The notes: generated from the sequence alone by a model not told the origin. Numbered from the stretch's first letter, positions 1 to 8,947 are shown. The stretch is DNA of 64,000 nt from Pseudomonas taeanensis MS-3 (GCF_000498575.2 NZ_AWSQ01000005.1:62001-126000), one strand, 5' to 3'. Numbers and translations: made by a program.

Positions 1-2
1 TG

Positions 3-293
3 TCGTCTTTCGGTTTATATCGGCGGATTATCTTGCCGTCGGCGTTGCGCCGCGCGCTGCCGTACTACAGCAATGAAGTGATTCTGATGCTGCACTCCAC
101 CACGCTGGCCTTTACCGCTACGGTTCCCGACATTCTTAAAGTGGCGCGGGACGTCAACTCGGCAACTTATGCCTCGTTCGAGGCCTTCGGTATCGCTGCC
201 GTGCTCTATGCATTGCTGGCATTCGTACTGGTCTGGGTGTTTCGCCGCTGCGAAATACGCTGGCTGGCCTTCCAGAAGCCCCAGTCCCATTGA
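3..293 (+). CDS. Polar amino-acid ABC transporter permease, HisM-like (3' end only)
   Basis: The reading frame is open from the window edge to the TGA at 291-293, so only the last 96 or so residues are present. The visible part has the usual ending of a HisM/HisQ-type inner-membrane permease: a conserved region with the residues LPSALRRALPYYSNE, then a hydrophobic segment (AAVLYALLAFVLVWVF) and a short basic cytoplasmic tail. It lies 27 bases before a HisP-like ATPase in the same direction, which fits one transporter operon. The binding protein and partner permease should lie upstream of the window. Substrate cannot be read from this fragment. A histidine or modified-histidine substrate is an inference from the hut locus nearby. 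Confidence 0.85.
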   Translation, partial: SSFGLYRRIILPSALRRALPYYSNEVILMLHSTTLAFTATVPDILKVARDVNSATYASFEAFGIAAVLYALLAFVLVWVFRRCEIRWLAFQKPQSH

Positions 294-320
294 TTCGCCG
301 GATTTAGAGAGAGTCGATCC

Positions 321-1088
321 ATGTATAAATTGACGGTAGAAGATCTGCATAAGAAGTATGGCCCCCATAAGGTGCTCAAAGGGGTGTCATTGAAAGCCAA
401 GGCGGGGGATGTGATCAGCATCATCGGCTCGAGCGGATCGGGAAAAAGCACTTTCCTGCGTTGCATCAACTTTCTCGAGCAGCCTTGCGCGGGGCGCATC
501 ACGGTGAATGCCGAGGAAATTCGGACTCACAATGATTCCAGTGGCGCGCTGAAGGTGAGCGATGCCCGTCAGTTGCAGCGAGTGCGGACCAAGCTGGCGA
601 TGGTCTTTCAGCACTTCAATCTGTGGCAGCACATGACGGTGTTGGAGAACATCACCGAGGCACCGATTCATGTGCTCGGCGTCAGCCGCAAGGAGGCTGA
701 ACAGCGGGCGCGGGGCTACCTGGCCAAGGTCGGCCTGGAACCCAGCGTGGAAGACAAGTACCCCTCGCACCTCTCTGGTGGGCAGCAGCAGCGTGTGGCT
801 ATTGCGCGCGCGCTGGCGGTGGAGCCGGAAGTGATGCTGTTCGACGAACCCACCTCGGCCCTCGACCCGGAGTTGGTCGGTGAGGTGCTGAAGGTGATGC
901 AGGCGCTGGCCGAAGAGGGCCGCACCATGGTCGTGGTGACCCATGAAATGGGCTTCGCTCGCAACGTGTCCAACCACGTGATGTTCCTCCACCAAGGTGT
1001 CGTCGAGGAGGAGGGGCATCCGAGCGAGGTGCTGGTCAATCCGCAGAGCGAGCGTTTGACGCAGTTCCTCTCTGGTCGCTTGAAGTAA
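321..1088 (+). CDS. Polar amino-acid ABC transporter ATP-binding protein, HisP-like
   Basis: This 255-aa protein is a complete ABC ATPase that would energise the adjacent permease at the inner face of the cytoplasmic membrane. The Walker A motif GSSGSGKST is at residues 36-44, the signature LSGGQQQR at about 151-158, Walker B with LFDEPTSALD follows, and the switch histidine is in VVVTHEMGFA. Length and the C-terminal ending are typical of HisP/GlnQ/OccP proteins. The start lies just after the sequence GAGAGAG, a plausible ribosome site. It is probably co-transcribed with the permease before it and perhaps with the M14 peptidase 35 bases after it. Family is certain; substrate is not. Confidence 0.93.
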   Translation: MYKLTVEDLHKKYGPHKVLKGVSLKAKAGDVISIIGSSGSGKSTFLRCINFLEQPCAGRITVNAEEIRTHNDSSGALKVSDARQLQRVRTKLAMVFQHFNLWQHMTVLENITEAPIHVLGVSRKEAEQRARGYLAKVGLEPSVEDKYPSHLSGGQQQRVAIARALAVEPEVMLFDEPTSALDPELVGEVLKVMQALAEEGRTMVVVTHEMGFARNVSNHVMFLHQGVVEEEGHPSEVLVNPQSERLTQFLSGRLK

Positions 1089-1123
1089 TCCACCGCACAG
1101 CCTGTCAGCAGGATGAGATCAGC

Positions 1124-2254
1124 ATGAGCCAAGACTTTCCAGCACAGCCAAGCTATTCAGCGCAGCGTGAACGCTTTCTCGTTGCTGCGCGGGCCGCGGG
1201 GGCCCGCCTGAGCGAGTATCGCCATCCTTTGAGTGGGCCCTTCGACGAAGCGCTGCTCACCGATGTCGCGGTAATCGGCGACCCTAGCGCTTCGCGAGTG
1301 CTGGTGGCGCTCAGTGGCACCCACGGGATTGAGGGCTTCTATGGCTCGAACTGCCAGGCCAGTTGGTTGCAGGAGCTGGCTGGCAGGGAGCTGCCAAGGG
1401 ACGTGGCGGTGGTGATGATCCATCTGATCAATCCTTGGGGCACGGCCTGGATGCGTCGGGTCAATGAGGACAATATCGACCTCAACCGCAACTACCTGGA
1501 TTTCGCCCAGCCCGCGCCGGTCAATCGCGGCTACGAGGCGTTGCACGAGATCTATGCCTGCTCCCAGTTGCGAGGTTCGCAGCGCGAGCGAGCGGATGCA
1601 CTGTTGGCTGAACGGCTCCGTGCCGAGGGTTGGTCGGCGCTGATGGCGATAGTCGAGGCCGGGCAGTATGCCCATCCCGACGGCCTGTTTTATGGCGGTC
1701 AGGCAGCGAGTTGGTCGAACCAGACGCTGCATCGAATCATGCAGCAGCATCTGGACCAGGCGCGTACCGTCATGTGTTTCGATCTGCATACCGGCGCCGG
1801 CGATTACGGTCACCTGATGTTGCTGGCAATCGCCCAGGCCGCCTATCCGGCGCTGGACGATGCGCAGGCGGTGTATGGTCCCTGGCTGCACACACTGCTC
1901 ACCGGCAGCGATAACCAGAGCGATACCGGTGTTGCGGCGACAACCACGGGCTATACCTCGCAGGCGCTGCTCAATGCCTTGCCCGATCAGCACTTGATGC
2001 AGTTTGTCATAGAGTGCGGCACTTATCCGGGGGAGCAGATCCACCGTCATCTGCGTGACGATCATTGGCTGCACCTGCACGGTGATCCTTGCGACCGGGT
2101 GGGCCGGCAGATCAAGTTGGATCTGTTGGAGCAGTTCTTCCCGGCCGACAGCGACTGGCAGGCGCTGGTCTGGTTACGCACGCGACAGATCTGGGAGCGT
2201 GCGCTGGCGGCGTTGCCGCAGATTGATCAGCCCGGCTCGAAACCAGGGCGCTGA
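1124..2254 (+). CDS. M14-type zinc metallopeptidase, DUF2817 family
   Basis: A 376-aa protein of the DUF2817 branch of the carboxypeptidase A (M14) fold. The likely zinc ligands are visible: H67 and E70 in THGIEG and a downstream histidine in CFDLHTGAG. A later glutamate in VIECGTYP is in the place of the catalytic base. No signal peptide is seen, so it is probably cytoplasmic. It follows the ABC transporter genes by 35 bases and precedes a Rieske oxygenase. One possible role is cleaving an imported acyl- or aminoacyl-amino acid; this is inference, since few members of the family have known substrates. A rho-independent terminator candidate lies 55 bases past its stop, so the oxygenase genes probably have their own promoter. 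Confidence 0.8.
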   Translation: MSQDFPAQPSYSAQRERFLVAARAAGARLSEYRHPLSGPFDEALLTDVAVIGDPSASRVLVALSGTHGIEGFYGSNCQASWLQELAGRELPRDVAVVMIHLINPWGTAWMRRVNEDNIDLNRNYLDFAQPAPVNRGYEALHEIYACSQLRGSQRERADALLAERLRAEGWSALMAIVEAGQYAHPDGLFYGGQAASWSNQTLHRIMQQHLDQARTVMCFDLHTGAGDYGHLMLLAIAQAAYPALDDAQAVYGPWLHTLLTGSDNQSDTGVAATTTGYTSQALLNALPDQHLMQFVIECGTYPGEQIHRHLRDDHWLHLHGDPCDRVGRQIKLDLLEQFFPADSDWQALVWLRTRQIWERALAALPQIDQPGSKPGR

Positions 2255-2308
2255 CACCGCGAGCAGCCTTGCTACTGATACCGAATCGCGACCTTTACTT
2301 GGATTGAG

Positions 2309-2330
2309 CCGCTCATGCTTGAGCGGTTTT
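2309..2330 (+). terminator. Rho-independent terminator candidate after the M14 peptidase gene
   Basis: Seven-base arms CCGCTCA and TGAGCGG enclose a four-base loop and are followed by TTTT. It stands between the peptidase stop and the AT-rich leader of the Rieske oxygenase gene. Confidence 0.65.
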
Positions 2331-2511
2331 GCCGAGAAACCGCTGTGCGCGTTGTAGACGATTTAAAACTATTTAGTTTTTCTAAACAAAGCTCGAGGTT
2401 TTCGTATCTTTCCTGAGTTTTGTTTTTCCGTATGCTGATCTCATCAGCAAAGCCGAGGCGTCAGTCATCGCACTGCGGCACAGCACAGATAACAACTTAT
2501 GGAGAGAACCT

Positions 2512-3570
2512 ATGTTTCTGCGAAATGCATGGTATGTAGCGGCCAGTGAGGCGGAACTGGGTGAAGACCTGTACCCCGCGACTATCCTCGGTGAGAAAGT
2601 GGTGCTGTTCCGCAAGACCGATGGCACCCCGGCCGCGCTGGAAGATGCTTGCCCGCATCGTAAGTTGCCGCTGTCCATGGGGCGCCGGCAGGGCGATACG
2701 CTAGAGTGCGGCTACCACGGCCTGACTTTCGACTGCTCCGGCAGTTGCGTCCGTGCCCCAGGCAGCAGCCGCATACCGCAAGGTGCGCGGGTACGCAGTT
2801 ATCCGCTGGAGCAACGCTACGGCCTGATCTGGATCTGGATGGGCGCTGTCGAACTGGCTGACCCAAGCAAGATTTGCGACGTGCCTGAGTGGGGCGATTC
2901 GACCTGGGGCATGAATCGCGGCGACAGCATGATCGTGGCCTGCAACTATCTATACGTGACCGATAACCTGCTCGATCCTTCCCACGTGGCCTGGGTGCAT
3001 CAGAGCTCTTTTGGCAATGCGGCATGCGCCGAAGAACCGCTCAAGACTACGGTCACCGACGTCGGGGTGATCGTTTCGCGCTGGATGCGTGATGTCGAGG
3101 TGGCGCCTTTCTACGCAAAGTTTGTTCAATTCAGCGGTCACTGTGATCGCAAGCAGCACTACGAAGTGCACTACCCTGCGCAGGCGATCATCAAGGCACT
3201 GTTCACCCCGGCTGGCACTGGCTCGGACGAAGGTCCATTGCATGAGCAGGTGTTCCTGATGAACTCCTACAACTTCATGACCCCGATCGACGAATCGAAT
3301 ACCCGTTACTACTGGTTCCAGATGCGCAACTTCGATCCAACCAACGAGGCCGTGTCGCGCGAGTTCGATGCAGACGTGCGCCATGCCTTCTCCGAGGACC
3401 GCGTTATCCTGGAGGCCGTACACAGCGGCTTGTCTAACAAACAAACACCAAACATCGATCTGGCCTCCGACTCCGGGCCGCTGCGTTTCCGCCGCAATCT
3501 GAACAAGCTGATCGAACAGGAGCAAGCCAGCAGCTTGATTCCGCTGGTTAAGCAACACGCGGAGGTGTGA
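2512..3570 (+). CDS. Rieske non-heme iron oxygenase, VanA-like (demethylase type)
   Basis: A 352-aa oxygenase component. The Rieske 2Fe-2S ligands are plain near the N-terminus: C47 and H49 in CPHRK, C66 and H69 in CGYHG. The mononuclear iron site is suggested by NLLDPSHVAWVH near residues 150-163. Length and layout match VanA-type O- and N-demethylases (vanillate, dicamba and similar) more than large ring-dihydroxylating alpha subunits. The next gene, one base after this stop, encodes the matching reductase, so together they form a two-component monooxygenase. Start: ATG preceded by GGAGAG. The 257-base leader before it is AT-rich and contains the inverted repeat TTTAG/CTAAA at 2372-2386, possibly a regulator site. 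The substrate is unknown; an N-methylated compound linked to histidine is a hypothesis based on neighbours. Confidence 0.87.
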   Translation: MFLRNAWYVAASEAELGEDLYPATILGEKVVLFRKTDGTPAALEDACPHRKLPLSMGRRQGDTLECGYHGLTFDCSGSCVRAPGSSRIPQGARVRSYPLEQRYGLIWIWMGAVELADPSKICDVPEWGDSTWGMNRGDSMIVACNYLYVTDNLLDPSHVAWVHQSSFGNAACAEEPLKTTVTDVGVIVSRWMRDVEVAPFYAKFVQFSGHCDRKQHYEVHYPAQAIIKALFTPAGTGSDEGPLHEQVFLMNSYNFMTPIDESNTRYYWFQMRNFDPTNEAVSREFDADVRHAFSEDRVILEAVHSGLSNKQTPNIDLASDSGPLRFRRNLNKLIEQEQASSLIPLVKQHAEV

Positions 3571-3571
3571 T

Positions 3572-4714
3572 ATGAGTGCCGAGCGTCAGACCCAGCCGAA
3601 CCCGCGTGGCTTCAGCCACTATCGGGTGGTGGATAAGCAGCAGGAAAGCAGCGTCATCACCTCCTTTGTCCTGACGGCTGCCGATGGCTCTGCGAACCTG
3701 AGCTTTCGCCCGGGGCAGTACCTGATCGTGCGCCTGCCGCGGGAAGACGGCGGTACCCTGTTGCGTAACTACAGCCTCTCGGGGGATGTCGCGAATCCCG
3801 CGCATCTGCGTATCTCGGTCAAGCGCGAGCCGGCCCCCTTCGACAGGCCCGAGCTGCCTGCCGGGCTGGGCTCCAACTACCTGCATGACCGCGTGCAGGT
3901 GGGCGATCTGCTGGAAGTTGCCGGCCCGGCTGGTGACTTTGTTCTCGACGAAAAGAGTGAGCGCCCGGTGGTGCTGTTCAGTGGCGGTGTCGGGCTGACA
4001 CCGATGCTGAGCATGCTGCATAAGTTGAGTCAGGATTCGGGCCGTTCGGTGCACTTCATCCATGCCTGTGAAAATGGCGAAGTGCATGCCTTCCGCGATG
4101 AGGTGCTGGCCCTGGCCGAGCGTCGTCCCGGGATCCGCGCACACTTCTGCTACCGCAATCCTGGTCCGGACGATCATGCCTATCACAGCCAGGGCCTAGT
4201 CACCCGGGAAACCCTGCAAGAGCTGCTGCCACTGGATGACTACGACGTCTATCTGTGTGGCCCGCGGCTGTTCATGCAGGCCAATTGGCGCCTGTTACGT
4301 AGTCTGGGGATCGCCCAGCAGCGTATCCATTACGAGTTTTTTGGTCCTGCGACCATCCTCGAAGAGGACGATATCGAGCAATCGGAGCCGGCCTCCGTGC
4401 CGACACCCGTACCTGTGCCGGTCGCGCAGAGCAGTGTGGAGCAGGGCGCGGAAACCCTGAGCGTACGCTTCCTGCCTTCCGGCACTACGCTGGCCTGGGA
4501 TCAGAACTGCAACTCGCTCCTCGATCTGGCCGAGCAAGCCGGCCTGACCCCAGCATTCAATTGCCGGGCCGGCCTGTGCAGTACCTGCCAGGTGGACTTG
4601 CGCGAGGGCGATGTCGAGTACTTCGAGGAGCCATTGGAAGTCCCGGAGAACGGCGCGATTCTGCTTTGCTGCTCGCGTCCGCTGAGTACCGTGACCATCG
4701 ATTTGGGTAGCTAA
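3572..4714 (+). CDS. Oxygenase reductase: FAD/NAD(P)H domain with C-terminal 2Fe-2S ferredoxin
   Basis: A 380-aa electron-transfer partner for the Rieske oxygenase just upstream. The N-terminal part carries the flavin motif RNYSLSGD (about residues 70-77) and the nucleotide-binding GGVGLTPMLSML. The C-terminal part carries a plant-type 2Fe-2S cluster motif, CRAGLCSTCQ, followed by a last cysteine in LLCCSRP. Between the two lies a proline/valine-rich linker (PTPVPVPV). At about 380 aa it is longer than VanB-type reductases (about 315 aa) because of this linker and an N-terminal extension; its reductase part resembles flavohaemoglobin reductase domains. The one-base gap from the oxygenase stop indicates translational coupling. 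It would move electrons from NAD(P)H to the Rieske centre in the cytoplasm. Confidence 0.88.
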   Translation: MSAERQTQPNPRGFSHYRVVDKQQESSVITSFVLTAADGSANLSFRPGQYLIVRLPREDGGTLLRNYSLSGDVANPAHLRISVKREPAPFDRPELPAGLGSNYLHDRVQVGDLLEVAGPAGDFVLDEKSERPVVLFSGGVGLTPMLSMLHKLSQDSGRSVHFIHACENGEVHAFRDEVLALAERRPGIRAHFCYRNPGPDDHAYHSQGLVTRETLQELLPLDDYDVYLCGPRLFMQANWRLLRSLGIAQQRIHYEFFGPATILEEDDIEQSEPASVPTPVPVPVAQSSVEQGAETLSVRFLPSGTTLAWDQNCNSLLDLAEQAGLTPAFNCRAGLCSTCQVDLREGDVEYFEEPLEVPENGAILLCCSRPLSTVTIDLGS

Positions 4715-4952
4715 GAGCACCGTTACGCCTGCACCGGTGTTTGCATTACAGTTACCTACACACCTATGGGTGGGTTCTGCATCGGTTAATCAGGGCGGGA
4801 TGCTAGTAGAGGCATACGGCCAGCCACCGTACATTGCATGATCCAGTTATACCCCCGTACAAAGCCTTCACTTCGGACAAATCAGGCTATGCCAGGCAGC
4901 GCCTGTCAGATAGCGTCGGATGGCTGAAAGTGAAGGATAAGCTTCAGGAGCA

Positions 4953-5897
4953 CTATTCTCCGGCGTCTGCAAATAGTGCCAAGTTGCGCTCACTCTGCTC
5001 CCGTCCCCGCGCCACTAGCCAGCGGTGGAATTGTCGGCAGTGGTCGTGATCGAAAGCGCTCTTTGTCCAGGTGAGGAAATAGGACGCAGGCATGGGCAGG
5101 GGGCGGCTTAAGGGCATAACCAGGCGACCGGCCTCAATGTCTTGCTCAATCATCGAGTATTGGGCGAGGGCGAAGCCTTGGCCTGCGATGGCGGCCTGTA
5201 TGGCTACCGCCGAGAGAGAAAAGACTCTATGGCTGTCATGCAGTTGTGAGCACTCAACAGAGTTTGCCTTGAACCAGTCGCGCCATGAGGGCGGCGAAGC
5301 GAACTTGGGTAGCCAGTCGATGGATAGCAATGGGTAGACCATTAACGAGGCAGGCGTTACTTGGGCTGGGTCACTGGGGAGCAGGGCTGGACTGCATACG
5401 GGCACGACACAGTCGCGGAACAGTTCGATGGAGTTCTCGGCATCCAGCGCACGATCACTGTAGGTAATACGGAAGTCGATCTCATAGCCACTGCTGGATG
5501 GTTCCGCATGGCTGCCGTCAAGATAGATATCGACATCCGCTTGACTCTGTTGCCAGGCAAATACCAGCGGGGCCAGCCAGCCTGACATCAGGGATGGCAG
5601 CGCACTGACTCGCAGATTGCTTCTGTTTTTCGACTGCTCGACTTCAGCCTGGGCGATTCGCAGGTTTTCGAAAGCGCTGGCACAGCTCTGATGGTAACGC
5701 TGGCCCGCACTGGTCAAGCGTATGCGTTTGCCGTCCCGGGCGGTCAAGCTTATGCCCAGCGCATCTTCCAGGATTTTCATCTGCTGGCTCACCGCTCCGG
5801 CCGAAACACCCAGGCGTTTGGCTGCTTCTGAAATGCCACCACAGCGGCCAACGGTGTCAAAAACTTGCAGTGCGCGAAGTGGAGGGAGATTGTCCAT
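4953..5897 (-). CDS. LysR-family regulator, GcvA-like
   Basis: A 314-aa LysR-type regulator. The N-terminal helix-turn-helix has the GcvA-group look: PPLRALQVFDTVGR then SEAAKRLGVSAGAVSQQMKILED. I place the start at 5897 (MDNLPPLRAL), because this family starts just before that motif; an in-frame start 13 codons earlier only adds an unconserved stretch. It is transcribed toward the reductase gene, with 238 bases between the two stop codons in which no clear terminator was seen. It is the obvious candidate regulator of the Rieske oxygenase and reductase operon. Effector unknown. Confidence 0.85.
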   Translation of the reverse strand: MDNLPPLRALQVFDTVGRCGGISEAAKRLGVSAGAVSQQMKILEDALGISLTARDGKRIRLTSAGQRYHQSCASAFENLRIAQAEVEQSKNRSNLRVSALPSLMSGWLAPLVFAWQQSQADVDIYLDGSHAEPSSSGYEIDFRITYSDRALDAENSIELFRDCVVPVCSPALLPSDPAQVTPASLMVYPLLSIDWLPKFASPPSWRDWFKANSVECSQLHDSHRVFSLSAVAIQAAIAGQGFALAQYSMIEQDIEAGRLVMPLSRPLPMPASYFLTWTKSAFDHDHCRQFHRWLVARGREQSERNLALFADAGE

Positions 5898-6266
5898 TGC
5901 AGGTTCCACGAACAGAGATAATGAGTATGTAGCCACCGTAAGGTGGGCGTTCGATCTACGTCAGCAGGCTGGATTCTTGGGCACCGTGTGGGCGCGTTCA
6001 GGGGTGACAGGCATAGTATCTGGCAGATAGGGCGCCACAGATATTCGTGGTTTGGATACGTAAAAGCTGCGGTGCTCGACTATGTAAGTCGTATTGCCTC
6101 GTGCCATGTCGCTCGCAACTCCTCAATCCGGCCTTCAGGCAGGGATGCCCAAGACGCTATTAATTCATGCATACTAATGCCTTATGCATTTGTATGCTTC
6201 TGTATATACATGCGCATTTTTGTTAGTCGAAGGCAAGCTAGACACTTGGCTGCCGAGGAGAATCAC
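5898..6266. other. Intergenic control region between the LysR gene and hutC
   Basis: This 369-base stretch separates divergent genes. Its right half is AT-rich and carries several TGCAT/ATGCA elements plus the hut operator described separately. No protein gene is convincing: the open frame that extends hutC upstream lacks a ribosome site and family similarity. Confidence 0.5.
6201..6210. promoter_or_regulatory. Hut operator copy 1 (upstream of hutC-hutD)
   Basis: The perfect palindrome TGTATATACA lies 57 bases before the hutC start. The same ten bases recur before hutF (8910-8919) and hutU (10682-10691). HutC operators in Pseudomonas are built on a TGTA-N2-TACA core, so this suggests autoregulation by HutC with urocanate as inducer. 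Sequence match is direct; binding is inferred. Confidence 0.8.
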
Positions 6267-7019
6267 ATGTCTAAGCAGCTCCTGCGGTCTTCGCTGCTGG
6301 CCGATCAGCTCAGTGACATTCCTGCCCCGCTCTATGCCCAAGTGAAGCAGATGATCATTCAGCAAATTCAGAGTGGGGCGTGGCCCGTCCACCATCGAGT
6401 GCCTTCGGAAAGTGAACTGGTGGAAGAGCTGGGCTTCAGTCGCATGACCATTAACCGTGCCCTGCGCGAGCTGACCAGCGATGGTCTGCTGGTGCGCATG
6501 CAGGGGGTTGGCACCTTTGTCGCTGAGCCGAAAGGGCGTTCGGCGTTATTTGCAGTTAACAACATCGCCGACGAGATCGCCGCCCGCGGTCATCGTCATC
6601 ATTGCCAGGTGATTCGTCTGGGCGAGGAACTGGCCAGTCCAGAGCGAGCTTTTGCGCTCGATCTGCGCCAGGGCCAGAAAGTCTTCCACTCACTGATCGT
6701 GCATTACGAGAATGACGTTGCGGTGCAGCTCGAGGATCGCTACGTCAATGCGCTCGTGGCACCGGACTACCTGCAGCAGGATTTCACCCAGCTCACGCCC
6801 TATGCCTACCTGTCGCGGGTCGCGCCGCTGACCGAGGGTGAGCATGTAGTCGAAGCCATACTCGCCGAAGCCGAGGAATGCCGGTTGCTGCAGATCGAAC
6901 GCAACGAGCCCTGCTTGTTGATTCGTCGACGCACCTGGTCCGGGCAACAGGCGGTTTCTACTGCGCGCCTGCTGCACCCGGGCTCACGCCATCGTCTGGA
7001 GGGGCGTTTCAGTTCATGA
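6267..7019 (+). CDS. hutC: Histidine utilization repressor HutC (GntR/HutC family)
   Basis: A 250-aa GntR-type repressor. The winged-helix part covers about residues 15-85, with the recognition region SRMTINRALRELTSDG. The rest is a UTRA effector domain with the typical HutC stretches NIADEIAARGH and LEDRYVNA and the ending LLHPGSRHRLEGRF. The ATG at 6267 is chosen because it has GAGGAG 6-11 bases upstream and gives the usual family length; an upstream in-frame extension of 108 codons has no similarity. The stop overlaps the start of hutD (ATGA), so the two are co-translated. In the family, urocanate releases the repressor from DNA. A second HutC-like protein is encoded at 7758-8507. Confidence 0.93.
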   Translation: MSKQLLRSSLLADQLSDIPAPLYAQVKQMIIQQIQSGAWPVHHRVPSESELVEELGFSRMTINRALRELTSDGLLVRMQGVGTFVAEPKGRSALFAVNNIADEIAARGHRHHCQVIRLGEELASPERAFALDLRQGQKVFHSLIVHYENDVAVQLEDRYVNALVAPDYLQQDFTQLTPYAYLSRVAPLTEGEHVVEAILAEAEECRLLQIERNEPCLLIRRRTWSGQQAVSTARLLHPGSRHRLEGRFSS

Positions 7020-7618
7020 GCGAGATTAAGGTTCTCAGGGCCGCCGATTATCCGCGCATGCCGTGGAAGAATGGCGGCGGCAGCACCCAGGAAATCGTTA
7101 AGGATGCTAGCGAAGGACTCGATGGCTTCGGTTGGCGTCTGTCCATTGCCGACATTGCCGAGTCCGGTGGTTTTTCTGAGTTCAACGGCTATCAGCGCCT
7201 CATCACGGTACTGGAAGGCGCAGGGATGCAGCTGGAAGTCGACGGGGTTATCTCGCGGCCGCTGCTGTCGTCGGATGCCTTCGCGTTTTCCGGTGGCAGT
7301 CGTGTCGACTGCCGGTTGCTGGATGGCGCCATTCGCGACTTCAACCTGATTTATGCGCCGGATCGCTATGCCGCACGCTTGCAGTGGCTGGCACTCGATA
7401 CGCCCACGCACTTCTATAGCTCCGCTGCCCTAGTGCTGCTGTTCAGTACTGCCGGTAGCCTGCGCGTGAGTCTTGAAGGTGAAGCTTGCCCTGTGCTCGG
7501 GCAATATGACTGTCTGGTGCTGGACGCTGAGGCGGATTTACGTGAGTGGCGCCTGGACGCGTCAGTTGGCGGTCGTTGCTGCGTGATTGAGTTACATCGG
7601 CTCACGCCTAGTGCCTGA
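7016..7618 (+). CDS. hutD: HutD, hut locus accessory protein
   Basis: A 200-aa cupin-like protein of the HutD family. The N-terminal motif MPWKNGGGSTQEI and the following FGWRLSIADIAESGGFSEF are hallmarks. HutD is reported to set an upper limit on hut expression, probably by binding a pathway intermediate, but its biochemical action is not settled. The start at 7016 overlaps the hutC stop; a longer in-frame form would lie wholly inside hutC and is not credible. Confidence 0.92.
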   Translation: MSEIKVLRAADYPRMPWKNGGGSTQEIVKDASEGLDGFGWRLSIADIAESGGFSEFNGYQRLITVLEGAGMQLEVDGVISRPLLSSDAFAFSGGSRVDCRLLDGAIRDFNLIYAPDRYAARLQWLALDTPTHFYSSAALVLLFSTAGSLRVSLEGEACPVLGQYDCLVLDAEADLREWRLDASVGGRCCVIELHRLTPSA

Positions 7619-7757
7619 ACACGCAGGCCAGTAGGGTGCGGTTGTTGTGTGGCGCAACAATCCCTGACTCGTTGAGTTTGACCCGATTAGCGGCCTCTAG
7701 GAGGGGCACTCCAGGAGCTCTCTATTTCCCAGCGTGCTGTGGATGCTTGATCCGGGT

Positions 7758-8507
7758 TTACCCTGAGCGATTGTTGCCGCTGGTCGATACACGGCTGCCC
7801 AGGCGGTAGCGTGAAGAGGGGTGCAGGAAACGCACGAAGGTGACCCCTTGGTTTTGCGACCAGGTGCGGCGAATCAGCACCAGGCAGGGCTCATATTCAC
7901 TGATGTGCAGTTGCTGGCGCTCCTCCGGGGTTGGCAGTACTGCGTCGACTATGTGTTCGATATCGTCGGCGGCGATAGTGTTCAACAAGTATTGCGACGG
8001 TTGTAAGTCGTTACCGAACTGCTGCTGGAGGAACTCGGGCACCAGTTGCGCGTTGACGTAGCGGTCTTCCAATTGCACGGGTACGCCGTCCTCAGAATGA
8101 ACGCAGACCAGATGATGGACCGAACTGCCAGTTTTCAGTTCGAGGGCGGCCGCCACGGCAAGAGAGGCGCTTTCGCGCGTCAGCTGCAGAATTTGGCAGG
8201 AGTAGCGGTGTCCGCGCGCCTGAATTTCGTCCGCGATGTTGGCGATCATCAGCAAGTTGGACTGAGGCTTGCGATTGGCGACGAAGGTGCCGACTCCGGA
8301 CAGGCGAACCAGTTCGCCCTCGTCGGTCAGCTCGCGCAGAGCGCGGTTGACCGTCATCCGCGACATGTTCAGCTCGAGGGACAGCTTCTGTTCCGAGGGG
8401 ATGAGGGCGCCGGGCTTCCATTCTCCAGAACGTACTTTCGTCATGACAAAGGATTTCGCCTGACGATAGCGTGCTTGCGGCGGTTGCGGCAGTCTGTCCT
8501 TGGGCAT
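7758..8507 (-). CDS. Second HutC-like transcriptional repressor
   Basis: A 249-aa GntR/UTRA protein clearly paralogous to the HutC at 6267-7019: it shares the helix-turn-helix core SRMTVNRALRELTDEGEL, the stretch NIADEIQARGHRYSCQI, LEDRYVNA and the ending RFLHPSSRYRLGSRV. It is convergent to hutC-hutD and is followed on its own 5' side by a broken aminotransferase gene. It differs from the first copy mainly in the effector domain (for example ADDIEHIVDAVLPTPEERQ), so it could sense another ligand, such as a related imidazole compound. No TGTATATACA copy lies directly before its start; the nearest is at 8910. Confidence 0.88.
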   Translation of the reverse strand: MPKDRLPQPPQARYRQAKSFVMTKVRSGEWKPGALIPSEQKLSLELNMSRMTVNRALRELTDEGELVRLSGVGTFVANRKPQSNLLMIANIADEIQARGHRYSCQILQLTRESASLAVAAALELKTGSSVHHLVCVHSEDGVPVQLEDRYVNAQLVPEFLQQQFGNDLQPSQYLLNTIAADDIEHIVDAVLPTPEERQQLHISEYEPCLVLIRRTWSQNQGVTFVRFLHPSSRYRLGSRVSTSGNNRSG

Positions 8508-8518
8508 ATTTCAATCCC

Positions 8519-8810
8519 CTAGCGGGTTGCTAACACGTTGGCCAGTGCCGAAAGGAACAGGGCGTTGTCTTCGCGGCTGCCTATGTTCACACGCAGGAAG
8601 CGGGTATAGCCAGGCTCACGCCAGGGTTTGACGATCACTCGCTGCTGCCAGCAGCGCAGTATTCAGTTCTTTCGCTTCGTGCGGCGTCTCGAAGAACAGA
8701 AAGTTGCCAGCTGAGGGAAGCGGCGTCAGTCCGAATGCCTAAATGGCGGTGTGTATGCGCTCGCGTTTCTGACCAACGATACTCATCGTCAGTGGGGAGC
8801 CAAGTAGGGC
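8519..8810 (-). pseudogene. Remnant of a HisC-like histidinol-phosphate aminotransferase
   Basis: Read on the minus strand, about the last 95 codons of a HisC-type aminotransferase are recognisable. From 5' to 3': SIVGQKRERIHTAI, an in-frame TAG, AFGLTPLPSAGNFLFFETP, then HEAKELNTALLAA, a frame change near 8635, and VIVKPWREPGYTRFLRV with NIGSREDNALFLSALANVLATR before the stop at 8519-8521. One nonsense codon, one frameshift and the loss of the whole N-terminal part make it non-functional. It ends 12 bases before the second hutC-like gene, so the intact gene was probably in operon with it. Confidence 0.82.
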
Positions 8811-8909
8811 GAGTCATGCCTGTCAGCTGCTCTGGAGGTGACTTTTGGGCCTGTGAATTTCCTCACTTACTCGGCATGACCGTTTACAGTCGATGCTAAG
8901 GTCTGTATA

Positions 8910-8919
8910 TGTATATACA
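8910..8919. promoter_or_regulatory. Hut operator copy 2 (upstream of hutF)
   Basis: TGTATATACA, identical to the copies before hutC and hutU, 29 bases upstream of the hutF start, a position suited to block transcription. It is extended by alternating AT bases on the left. Confidence 0.82.
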
Positions 8920-8947
8920 AATAAAGTCAGCACCTAGGATAACCCCT

